This document shows, in pieces, positions 7,167 to 13,859 of a stretch of DNA of 13,859 bases. The stretch is from NCBI GenBank assembly GCA_946481475.1, contig CAMLOB010000033.1, positions 1-13,859 on the forward strand. The letters are read 5' to 3'. This DNA is from an uncultured Chlorobiota bacterium. GTDB taxonomy: Bacteria > Bacteroidota > Kapaibacteriia > OLB7. Position 1 is the stretch's first letter. Each line of letters opens with the position of its first letter. The notes under the pieces are model-generated. The model ran no database searches, was not told the origin of the DNA, and worked only from the letters and a program-made list of their open reading frames with translations. The translations under genes and the position numbers were made by a program.

Positions 7167-7198
7167 TTGCGCTCCGTTGCGCGGATTCCGTACCTTTA
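7167..7198 (+). promoter_or_regulatory. Possible Bacteroidota-type promoter of the NTPase gene
   Basis: TTG at 7167-7169, 21 bases, then TACCTTTA at 7191-7198 resembles the TTG / TAnnTTTG pattern of Bacteroidota primary-sigma promoters, with the last base different. The TTG lies in a tandem CCGTTGCGCT-type repeat. If used, transcription would start near 7205 and favour the ATG at 7231 as start codon. Confidence 0.3.
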
Positions 7199-7230
7199 TG
7201 GTCGCGCGCGCCCTTACCAGAACGATCATC

Positions 7231-10179
7231 ATGAGTCTCATATCCGTTCCCGGAATCCGTACCGAGGCTTTCTCCTCGTCTGCCGAGACCGACCGCGCTG
7301 CACAGGAAGCCTTTGCAGTCAGTCGGAGGGTCGGTTATGTCCCTCGCCCTCTGTACCACGAGCAGTTGCATCGTCACCTCCTCTCGGACGGTTCCCCTCT
7401 GGTAATCCATGCTCCGTCCGGCGCAGGCAAAAGCGCACTCCTTGCCAACTGGGTGGCGGAGTTCCGGAGCGCCCATCCCACACCGTTCATCATCGAACAT
7501 TACATCGGAAGCGGCGGCGGACGGGATCACATCGGACTGATGCGGCGCGTGGCTGCCGAGATCAAGGAGGGATTCGGCGTCGCGGAAGAACTGCCGGAAA
7601 CCCCCGAACTGCTGACCCGCAATTTCTCCGGCTGGCTCTGGTATGCCCACCGGAAATCACAGGACTCCGCCGAACCGACCCTCCTGCTGATTCTGGACGC
7701 GCTCAATCAGTTGCCCGAAGAGGGACGTGACCTCTCCTGGCTTCCGGAACGGATGCCGCCGGGTGTGCGGCTGGTTGTCAGCACGACCGATGACGACATG
7801 CGGGACGAGTTGATGAGCCGGGACTGGCACGTGATGACGGTGGAACCGCTGACTCCGGGAGAACGACGCAAAGTCGTCGGACAGTTTATCCGCGAGCGCC
7901 ATCTGACAACCGAGCGGAACGTGATCGGAAAACTTGCCGAGGATCAGACAAGCGGCAACCCTCTGCTCCTCAGGATCAGGCTGGAGGAGGTCGGCAGATG
8001 GTCGCAGGGGGGGACGGCCGACCGGGATATCACCGACTTCCTGAACGCCGAATCGCTCGACGAGATGTACGCCCACATGCTTGCCCGGGCCGAGGCCGAT
8101 CACGGCGAGGAAGGTATCCGTGAACTTTTCTCCTTCCTCGCCCTGGCACAGAACGAACTGCAGATCGCCGAGCTCCATGCGCTGTGTCGCCAGACGGAGG
8201 GACTGGCCGGACTGATCGACCGGATGAGTTTCCACTTCACCAACTATAACGGCAGCCTGCGCTTCCACCACGTCTCGCTTCGCAACGCCAGCATCGACCG
8301 CTATCTCCGCTCGCCGGAACGGATGACGGCAACGCGGGAACAACTGGCACGTTTCTTCACCTCCCTTCCTCCTTCACGCCGCACATCGTCGGAAGCCGCC
8401 CACCACCTGCACGAACTGGCCCACTGGGAAGACCTGGCAACATTCCTGACCGAACTCCCGGTCCAGCGCGTTCTCTGGAACGACGAAAGCCGCTATGATT
8501 ACATGATCCACTGGCGGGCAGCCGAGCAGCATCTGGACATTGCCGGAATCTGCGTCCGGCAGACCGGAGCTTCAACGACCGGAATCAGAACAGAGGAAGA
8601 ATCGGCACGGACGCTGATGAGAGCCGGTTCGATTCTGCAGATTACCGGACACACTCCCGAGGCTCTGCAGTTTTTCACCGATGCACTCTCCCATGCCGGA
8701 GGGACCGACAACCCGGAATTGATCGCCGAGGCATACAAACATTGCGGCACGGTCAACTGGCGGCTGGGGGATGCGGAGAAGGCCAGAGAGTATTTCATTG
8801 AGGGAATGGCCGCCGCGCAGAAAGCGGAGAACCGACTCCTCTGGGCCACCATCATGGGGAATCTCGGGAATCTGGAACTGACGCGGGGAAATTTTCGGGA
8901 GGCGATGCGCCTGCAGCAGATCAATCTGAAGGAAGCACGGAAGAAGAACGATCCGCAGGAGATCATCCGCATCTACGGCAACCTGGGAAGCACCTGTCTG
9001 ATGATGGAGGAATATGCGGAAGCGGAAAAGCATTTCAAGGCGATGCTGGAACTGCTTCAACGCGAGAACGATGCGCGGCGCATGGCAATTGCTCTCGGCT
9101 CGATGGGCATCCTGCACTACCGTCAGGGGAACTACGAGGCGGCGCTGGAGAAGTACCGGGAACAGGAAAAGATCGCCGACCATCTCGGCGACAAGGAGCA
9201 ACGTGCGCTGGTCATCGGAAACAGAGGGAATATCCATTTCGACAAGAAAGAATACGATGAGGCACTGGGCCACTATCGCCAGATGGAAGAGATGGGAGAA
9301 GCGCTCCGCAATCCCCGGATCATTGCCATGGCATGCAACGGAATCGGACAGACATGGCTGGAGAAGGGATTCCCCGACAAGGCCGTCCCCTACTTCTGCC
9401 GGGCAAAAGAACAGCACAGGAAGCTGGGCAACGTTCGCGGAGACCTGAAGATCTCCATAGGGCTCGGCGCCATCGAGTTCAAACGGAAGAACTACGCCCG
9501 TGCGCTCGACTTTTTTGAAGAGAGCCGCCGACTCGCCCGACAGATCGATGCCCGGTCTCAACTGACCGAAGCGATGGAAGGGGAGGGACAAACGCTTCTG
9601 CGGCTCGGTCAGCTTGAAGAGGCGGAAGCACGGTTCAGGGAAGAACTGGAGACAGGGCGGGAGATGAACGGCATCGTCGATCAACTGCGCGGACTTTCCG
9701 GGCTCGGGTCGATCAGACGGAAGCAGGGGAATCCGGCTGAAGCGCTCAGGTTGTTCGACGAAGGGATCGGTCTTGCAGAAGATGCGGGACTGGAAGCCGA
9801 GTGCGAGGGGCTGCTCCGCAACGCTTTCCTCACCTCCATCGAAAACATCTTCCACAGGAATGATCATGATCCGGAAACCGCTGAGTGGAGCACCCGGCTT
9901 GATCGCCTCCGCAACTTCTGTGTGGAGCAGGATTCCGTATCGGCCGGCACCCGGGCAACGGCAATGCTGTTCGACCTCTGGCGTCGGGAGACCCCGCCCT
10001 CACTACAGCAGATCGGCACGCTCCTCTCATCAATCGATGACGAAGAAGAGCGTGCCGATACCGCTCGCACACTTCTGCTGCTGGCAACCTCCTGCAACTC
10101 CCCCCTCATTTCCGGGATACGGGATATGACGGGGCAAATTCTTCAGTCTTCGGAACAGGCAACGCCTCACTCCGACTGA
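7231..10179 (+). CDS. STAND/NACHT-like NTPase with ten TPR repeats
   Basis: This gives 982 residues. The NTPase part has Walker A APSGAGKSA (Lys67), Walker B LLLILDALNQL (about 151-161, Asp156), a sensor-like VRLVVSTT and an SGNPL motif at 241-245. The LDALNQL form is typical of the NACHT-like ATPases of nephrocystin-3/TEP1-type STAND proteins. From about residue 455 to 860 there are ten TPR units at about 40-residue spacing (kinesin-light-chain-like), then a helical tail. STAND proteins act as switches that oligomerise when the repeat domain binds a ligand. No enzymatic effector domain is seen at either end; only about 40 residues precede the NTPase. In-frame ATGs at 7138 and 7198 are alternatives. 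7231 is chosen because it follows the possible promoter, but no start has a good Shine-Dalgarno. Confidence 0.85.
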   Translation: MSLISVPGIRTEAFSSSAETDRAAQEAFAVSRRVGYVPRPLYHEQLHRHLLSDGSPLVIHAPSGAGKSALLANWVAEFRSAHPTPFIIEHYIGSGGGRDHIGLMRRVAAEIKEGFGVAEELPETPELLTRNFSGWLWYAHRKSQDSAEPTLLLILDALNQLPEEGRDLSWLPERMPPGVRLVVSTTDDDMRDELMSRDWHVMTVEPLTPGERRKVVGQFIRERHLTTERNVIGKLAEDQTSGNPLLLRIRLEEVGRWSQGGTADRDITDFLNAESLDEMYAHMLARAEADHGEEGIRELFSFLALAQNELQIAELHALCRQTEGLAGLIDRMSFHFTNYNGSLRFHHVSLRNASIDRYLRSPERMTATREQLARFFTSLPPSRRTSSEAAHHLHELAHWEDLATFLTELPVQRVLWNDESRYDYMIHWRAAEQHLDIAGICVRQTGASTTGIRTEEESARTLMRAGSILQITGHTPEALQFFTDALSHAGGTDNPELIAEAYKHCGTVNWRLGDAEKAREYFIEGMAAAQKAENRLLWATIMGNLGNLELTRGNFREAMRLQQINLKEARKKNDPQEIIRIYGNLGSTCLMMEEYAEAEKHFKAMLELLQRENDARRMAIALGSMGILHYRQGNYEAALEKYREQEKIADHLGDKEQRALVIGNRGNIHFDKKEYDEALGHYRQMEEMGEALRNPRIIAMACNGIGQTWLEKGFPDKAVPYFCRAKEQHRKLGNVRGDLKISIGLGAIEFKRKNYARALDFFEESRRLARQIDARSQLTEAMEGEGQTLLRLGQLEEAEARFREELETGREMNGIVDQLRGLSGLGSIRRKQGNPAEALRLFDEGIGLAEDAGLEAECEGLLRNAFLTSIENIFHRNDHDPETAEWSTRLDRLRNFCVEQDSVSAGTRATAMLFDLWRRETPPSLQQIGTLLSSIDDEEERADTARTLLLLATSCNSPLISGIRDMTGQILQSSEQATPHSD

Positions 10180-10270
10180 TCATTTCCCTCTCCCCTTTTG
10201 CCGGAACGGTTGCAAGCCGGACCGCCCCACACTCCCTACCGCTTGCCGGATGCACCTGAGGAACAACGCT

Positions 10271-10702
10271 TTAGCGGTCAAGCTCCCAGTGGTCTCCCGC
10301 GTACCGCAATCTGAGTGTCCTTCCGTTCTGTTCTTCATCCGTCAGATAGACAAAGAAGGGGGCGTAGGGACTGTACTCGTAGACATGTTCGGACGGACTC
10401 GCCCAGGCCTCGTCGATCCGCATCTCCTCGAGATCGAGGAAGCCGTTCTCGCCAAGACAGTCGAACAAGAGCGGAGTCTCCCCCCGCGGCTCGATGTTCA
10501 ACGTCACAATATCTCCCTGCTTGAAGCCGACCGAATCGACCAGGACGGTGGTGACGTTCCCCGGTACGTCCGTCGTTACGTTGACCTGTCCGTTGTCGAT
10601 CATGACGAAATCCTCGGTCGAGCTGAGTTCATTGACGAACCAGCCTGCGCCGAAACCGACGGCAAATCCCACCAGCACATATCCCCATACATTACCTGAC
10701 AT
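10271..10702 (-). CDS. Unknown protein, MSGNVWG paralogue 1, with N-terminal membrane segment
   Basis: A 143-residue protein with no recognised family. It starts MSGNVWG, then a Gly-rich hydrophobic stretch (YVLVGFAVGFGAGWFV, about 8-23) that would span or insert in a membrane, then a mostly beta-type domain with FVMIDNGQV, VTLNIEPRG and GENGFLDLEEM. It ends WELDR. The second paralogue, at 11099-11572, shares the start, the VMIDNGQV block, the LTLN(I/V)(E/Q)PR block, the GF(I/L)DL block and the W-E-(L/I)-D-R end, so both are real genes of one family. AAGGAG lies 6 bases before the ATG. Its stop faces the NTPase stop (convergent, 91 bp apart). The CRISPR-like repeats lie 74 bp upstream of its start. 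Confidence 0.75.
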   Translation of the reverse strand: MSGNVWGYVLVGFAVGFGAGWFVNELSSTEDFVMIDNGQVNVTTDVPGNVTTVLVDSVGFKQGDIVTLNIEPRGETPLLFDCLGENGFLDLEEMRIDEAWASPSEHVYEYSPYAPFFVYLTDEEQNGRTLRLRYAGDHWELDR

Positions 10703-10776
10703 AAGCTTCTCCTTGTTGATCGGGGGGGAAGTTGAATGTGTTGCTGCGTGTCAGCCCCGTACGGGTCTGCAGATCA

Positions 10777-10866
10777 ATCCGTCCCCTGCGTGAGGGGAGT
10801 ATCCGGCACGCCCCCACCGCTTGCATATCTCGGAGGGATCCGTCCCCTGCGTGAGGGGAGTATCCG
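10777..10866 (+). CRISPR. Minimal CRISPR-like unit, type I-E geometry (2 repeats, 1 spacer)
   Basis: Two identical 29-bp repeats (10777-10805 and 10838-10866) flank a 32-bp spacer (10806-10837), so the period is 61 bp as in type I-E arrays. Inside the repeat, TCCCCT pairs with AGGGGA around GCGTG. The repeat ends AGTATCCG, matching in place and form the 8-base handle ATAAACCG of the E. coli type I-E repeat; the CCCC and GGGG blocks also sit at the same or neighbouring positions. By this handle the crRNA would be read on the plus strand. No third copy is found one period up- or downstream, the flanks are not AT-rich like a usual leader, and no cas gene is in the window. It may be an orphan or relic unit, or a look-alike intergenic repeat. 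Confidence 0.55.
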
Positions 10867-11004
10867 ACATCCGAACATTCTGCCCGTGGAGGAATTGCTC
10901 CGATATGCGGAGTTCCCTTCTCCATTACCCTCTTTCGGCAGGTATTGCCTTTTCGCTTTTTGCGGAAGCGGAGAACGGCATGGGCCGAGTTTCGTTGTTT
11001 CGCC

Positions 11005-11024
11005 GTCCGGCGGCGTTGCCGGAC
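11005..11024. terminator. Hairpin downstream of paralogue 2, possible terminator
   Basis: GTCCGGC (11005-11011) pairs with GCCGGAC (11018-11024) around GGCGTT. It lies 75 bases after the stop of the minus-strand gene ending at 11099. There is no clear T-run on the minus strand side, so this could also be a simple dyad. Confidence 0.3.
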
Positions 11025-11098
11025 TCCGCATGCTCGGAAAGAGTAACGGACGAGGGCCGACGTTCTCCGTTTCGCTCACCGACTCCGGTCGGGAAGAG

Positions 11099-11572
11099 TC
11101 AGGAAATACGATCGATTTCCCACTCCTCTCCGGCTCCGTACCTGAAGGTGACCAGAACCGAATCCGTCGTGGTATCCGGTACGAAGGTGAACTCGTTCGA
11201 GGAGGTCGGCGGAGGCGTGCCGTTCGTGTTGTTGTAATCGCGAAGCGGTTCGGTTCCACCGGTTCCGTCAACCAGCGCACCCTCGACCGTCACCCCCTGA
11301 AGATCAATGAAACCGCACTCTCCCTGGCTCAGGAAATCGAGAGAACGATCTTCCCGCGGCTGGACGTTGAGCGTCAGTTGATGATCCGGCTTCCACCCGG
11401 TTGCCGCCAGCACAATCGTCTCAACCTCTTTCGGTATGTCGATATGGACCTGTCCGTTATCGATCATCACCATGTCCTCCGGTGTCGAGAACAATCCGTC
11501 GATATCCCCGGCCTTGAAAACACCGACGTTAGCGGGATCCGTAAGAGCAAATCCCCATACGTTACCAGACAT
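11099..11572 (-). CDS. Unknown protein, MSGNVWG paralogue 2
   Basis: 157 residues, no recognised family. It shares with paralogue 1 the start MSGNVWG, a (D/T)-rich linker into VMIDNGQV, LTLNVQPRE, GECGFIDLQGV and the end WEIDR. Unlike paralogue 1 it lacks the hydrophobic N-terminal segment (the same place reads FALTDPANVGVFKAGDIDG), so the two probably sit in different places. It also has a Thr/Asn/Pro-rich insert (NNTNGTPPPTSSN) before its last strands. GGAGGGAG (minus strand, 11577-11584) gives a strong Shine-Dalgarno before the ATG. A run of seven G lies 27 bases upstream, as upstream of paralogue 1. The same-strand order 2 then 1, with 396 bp between, points to tandem duplication. Confidence 0.75.
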   Translation of the reverse strand: MSGNVWGFALTDPANVGVFKAGDIDGLFSTPEDMVMIDNGQVHIDIPKEVETIVLAATGWKPDHQLTLNVQPREDRSLDFLSQGECGFIDLQGVTVEGALVDGTGGTEPLRDYNNTNGTPPPTSSNEFTFVPDTTTDSVLVTFRYGAGEEWEIDRIS

Positions 11573-11675
11573 AAGGCTCCCTCCATAATTAGTGTGTCGG
11601 GGGGGCGGCGGAATATTCCCTCAAGCTATCAGTTCTCCGCCACGTGATTCAAACCCGGTTCCGGCTATTTGCGGA

Positions 11676-11695
11676 ACTCCCTGAATTCAGGGAGT
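11676..11695. repeat. Perfect 20-bp palindrome upstream of the kinase gene
   Basis: ACTCCCTGAA is followed directly by its reverse complement TTCAGGGAGT. With one bulged base the pairing extends through CGGA (11672-11675) and TCCG (11697-11700). It lies about 170 bp upstream of the TPR-kinase start and about 100 bp upstream of the paralogue 2 start, so it could be an operator of either gene. Its right arm and flank (AGGGAGTGTCCGG) resemble the end of the CRISPR-like repeat (GGGGAGTATCCGG). Confidence 0.6.
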
Positions 11696-11862
11696 GTCCG
11701 GTTCATTGCGGCACCACACTTTGCCGGAACTGTGACCGACCGACAGCAGGAAAACGGATCGAACAGAAGAGAAGATAGGATCAAAATGGATCAAGTAGTA
11801 TGTTCACATCAAAAGAAGTGCGTCCGCAAAGGCGGGCCGTGTAACCATAGATCGCATGGATA

Positions 11863-13482
11863 ATGCAAGCCGATCCGGTGATACCACATCCTTCGGATAA
11901 AGCAGGGGAGAACGAGTCGACCGGTGCCCGCAGGTATCGCAGGGCGTTGACCGAGACTCTCGATCTTCTCACAAAGCTTCCCTCGCCTGATGAGACCGGT
12001 GAGCGGGCCGGGGCGCTTTGTCGTCTCGGAGACCTCTACTCGGAACTGGGAGATTACCCGGAAGCTCTCGACTACTATCTGCAGGCCCTCTCCGAGTATG
12101 AGGAGAGCGGCAACTACGGGACAAGCGGCGTCGCCCTCCACTCGATCGGGGTCGTCTACGGCCAGATCGGCGATTACGACGCGGCGCTCGATTACCTTTC
12201 ACGAAGCCGTATCCTCTTTCGCGAAACCGGAGACCGATTGATGGAAACCAATGTGATCCGCAATATCGGGGCGATCCATCTGGAACGGGGTGATCTGGAC
12301 GAGGCACTGGAGCACGAACTGCGCACACTGACGATCTACGATATGATCGGCGATCGGGTGAACGCTGCGGCTGCGATGATTACCCTGGGTGATATTCACG
12401 AGAAGAAGAACGATACCGAGCTGGCCCTCTCCTTCTATGTACGGGCTGCCGAGAGTCTGCACGAGACTGAAGAATACCGGCTCTTCACCGACGCACTCCT
12501 GCGGGTCGGGCGCGTCTACCGCGAAACCGGCAATGCCGAGGCGGCCCGCTTCGCCCTGGAACAAGGGATGGCAATGGTCAGGGAGATCGCCGACCGGCAG
12601 CTTGAATATCAGTTCCATCTGGAACTCTCCCTCACGTTCGAACACCTCGGCAACCACCGCGAAGCCCTCCGTCACGCACGACGCTACGGGGCGATCCGCG
12701 AGGAATTTATCAACGAGGAACGGAACCGTACGGTTGCCGAACTGCAGATGCGATTCGATCTGGAACGAAGTCTGAAGGAAGAGGAACTGCGCAGACAGCA
12801 CGATGTGACCCGGGCGGTGCTGGAGACGCAGGAAGGGGAGCGAAGACGCATCGCAGGAGACCTGCACGACGGTGTGGGACAGACGCTGGCGGCCACACGA
12901 CTGAACCTGCTGCGGATCGGCGAAGAGTTGGGGGGGAAAGAATGCCAGGCATGGGAACGGTCGCTGCAACTGCTGGAGAAGGCATCCGGAGATGTGAGGA
13001 CGATCTCCCACACCCTCGGCTCCAGTACGCTCCGTGAACTCGGACTGGAGGCGGCACTGCGGGAGATGATCGGCGATATGAACGGGGGAGGAGAACTTGC
13101 GGTGACCCTGCAGACCGACAATCTGGAAGAGGACCTGCCGGAGTATATCTCGCTTGGACTTTTCCGTGTCGCCCAGGAACTGATCTCCAACATTATCCGC
13201 CACGCCAAAGCCACGGAGGCGACACTGCAACTGATGCGCCGCGAAGAGATGATCGTTCTGATGGCCGAGGACAACGGCGTCGGTTTCGATCTGAAGAGCA
13301 GACGGGAGGGAATGGGAAGACGGAATATCGAAACGCGCATCAGAGCGATGAACGGTACGGTTCTGTTCGATTCCCGTCCCGGCTACGGCACCACCGTCAC
13401 CGTAGAGGTCGGCCTGAAGGCCGGGACAGACGAGGGGACCGCTCCGGGTGGGGCACTTCCCCGTATTTCGCCAAATCCCTGA
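11863..13482 (+). CDS. Soluble TPR-containing sensor histidine kinase, NarL/DesK type
   Basis: 539 residues with no signal peptide or transmembrane segment. Six TPR units at about 40-residue spacing (about 48-280) lead into a charged helix (about 283-325, ELQMRFDLERSLKEEELRRQ), a probable coiled coil passing the signal on. A HisKA_3 dimerisation domain follows with phosphoacceptor His335 in RRRIAGDLHDGVGQTL. The HATPase domain has the N box QELISNIIRHAKA (Asn443), the G1 box DNGVGFD (470-476) and GMGRRNI (483-489). It autophosphorylates and passes the phosphate to the response regulator 69 bp downstream. The input is probably an intracellular protein or peptide bound by the TPR part. The ATG at 11863 lacks a good Shine-Dalgarno; a GTG at 11878 is an alternative. 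TPR plus coiled-coil kinases of this form are common in Bacteroidota. Confidence 0.92.
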   Translation: MQADPVIPHPSDKAGENESTGARRYRRALTETLDLLTKLPSPDETGERAGALCRLGDLYSELGDYPEALDYYLQALSEYEESGNYGTSGVALHSIGVVYGQIGDYDAALDYLSRSRILFRETGDRLMETNVIRNIGAIHLERGDLDEALEHELRTLTIYDMIGDRVNAAAAMITLGDIHEKKNDTELALSFYVRAAESLHETEEYRLFTDALLRVGRVYRETGNAEAARFALEQGMAMVREIADRQLEYQFHLELSLTFEHLGNHREALRHARRYGAIREEFINEERNRTVAELQMRFDLERSLKEEELRRQHDVTRAVLETQEGERRRIAGDLHDGVGQTLAATRLNLLRIGEELGGKECQAWERSLQLLEKASGDVRTISHTLGSSTLRELGLEAALREMIGDMNGGGELAVTLQTDNLEEDLPEYISLGLFRVAQELISNIIRHAKATEATLQLMRREEMIVLMAEDNGVGFDLKSRREGMGRRNIETRIRAMNGTVLFDSRPGYGTTVTVEVGLKAGTDEGTAPGGALPRISPNP

Positions 13483-13551
13483 AAGGAGTGATGGAAAAGA
13501 TTCGCACAGAAAACGCATCTTGTTCCCCAACAACAAATCGAACGAAAAGCC

Positions 13552-13859
13552 ATGCTGAATATATTGATTGCCGACGACCATGAACTGTTCATTGAAGGGC
13601 TGACCGCGCTGCTGGCCGACGCCCCCGACATATCATTTGCCGGGTTTGCCCGCAATGGTCAGGAAGCGGTCGAACTGGCCGAGAATCATCCGGAGGCACA
13701 TCTCTTCATCATGGACCTTTCGATGCCGGAGATGGATGGAATCGAGGCGATGAAGGAGTTGCGGCGGCGGAAGTGTACGATCCCGATCCTGGCCCTGACC
13801 CAGAACTCCGACGGGGGCTCGGTGGCAAAAGCGATGAAGGCCGGCGCTTCCGGCTATAT
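13552..13859 (+). CDS. Response regulator, NarL/FixJ family, N-terminal part (3' end outside window)
   Basis: The 102 visible residues form a receiver domain. They include the acidic pair Asp8-Asp9 in IADDHELF, phosphoacceptor Asp55 in FIMDLSMPEMDG, Thr83 in LALTQN and Lys97 in MKAGASGY. The DDHELF start and the MDG-I-EAMK pattern are typical of NarL/FixJ regulators, so a LuxR-type helix-turn-helix should follow beyond the window. It is the obvious partner of the upstream TPR kinase, and HisKA_3 kinases nearly always pair with NarL-type regulators. The ATG at 13552 is the only in-frame start after a TGA at 13489; it has no strong Shine-Dalgarno of its own. Confidence 0.93.
   Translation, partial: MLNILIADDHELFIEGLTALLADAPDISFAGFARNGQEAVELAENHPEAHLFIMDLSMPEMDGIEAMKELRRRKCTIPILALTQNSDGGSVAKAMKAGASGY

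Larger units (their letters stand above)
10703..11098. other. Gene-free spacer between the paralogues
   Basis: No gene is seen here. The stretch contains the Shine-Dalgarno of paralogue 1, a run of seven G at 10722-10728, the two CRISPR-like repeats (10777-10866), a compact hairpin at 11005-11024, and an outer inverted repeat CGGAGAACG (10969-10977) with CGTTCTCCG (11061-11069). Frames open across it read through the repeats and are not protein-like. Confidence 0.5.

Noticed and set aside
6699..7730. 343-residue plus-strand frame across the tRNA and the start of the NTPase gene
   Set aside because: Arg-rich shadow in another frame; it crosses the tRNA gene and the terminator and overlaps a well-supported gene.
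8572..9867. 431-residue minus-strand frame opposite the NTPase TPR region
   Set aside because: Antisense shadow of a TPR-coding stretch; composition follows the codon pattern of the plus-strand gene.
11669..11863. 64-residue frame whose TAA overlaps the kinase ATG (TAATG)
   Set aside because: It would need a TTG start inside the 20-bp palindrome region, has no ribosome binding site and no protein-like pattern; the overlap is probably chance.
12199..13581. 460-residue minus-strand frame opposite the kinase
   Set aside because: Antisense shadow; the plus strand carries complete kinase motifs.
13491..13583. 30-codon frame between kinase and regulator, overlapping the regulator start
   Set aside because: The AAAGGAG before it is only about two bases from the ATG, too close for normal initiation, and the peptide has no recognisable feature; it could at most act in coupling.

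Overview
The window looks like a chromosomal segment of a moderately GC-rich (roughly 55-60% by eye) Gram-negative-type bacterium. The closest match is probably the Bacteroidota/Chlorobiota/Ignavibacteriota (FCB) side. This rests on weak cues: mixed use of Shine-Dalgarno sites (several genes, including birA, have none), a possible TTG-N21-TAnnTTTA promoter, and the TPR plus coiled-coil plus NarL-type kinase architecture that is common there. No rRNA or marker gene fixes the taxon.

Left part (1-4284): the 3' end of a metallo-beta-lactamase-fold gene; a single-domain cytosine deaminase that closely resembles yeast Fcy1; a gene-free stretch (1052-1535) full of hairpins; an exported trypsin-like protease fused to nine TPR repeats; and a convergent birA (biotin-protein ligase, minus strand) separated from it by a strong hairpin. 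Directly upstream of birA lies a 170-bp tandem array built on a heptamer.

Middle (4285-7230): about 500 bp without a recognisable gene, then two 33-bp-spaced hairpin repeats. The second carries the ribosome binding site of an AAA+/DUF4143 ATPase. A small membrane-anchored DUF5412-like protein follows. On the minus strand sits a tRNA-Arg(TCT) with its own intrinsic terminator.

Right part (7231-13859): a 982-residue STAND/NACHT-like NTPase with ten TPR repeats; two minus-strand paralogues of unknown function, both starting MSGNVWG; and a TPR-containing soluble histidine kinase followed by a NarL-family response regulator cut by the window end. Between the two paralogues are two identical 29-bp repeats separated by 32 bp. 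This is exactly the geometry, hairpin and 3' handle of a type I-E CRISPR repeat-spacer-repeat, but no cas gene is in the window.

The strongest leads are this mini-CRISPR in an accessory-looking stretch with a STAND NTPase and a duplicated unknown gene, the twin hairpins at the DUF4143 ATPase start, and the heptamer array at the birA start. A joint system made of the NTPase, the paralogue pair and the CRISPR unit is only a hypothesis.
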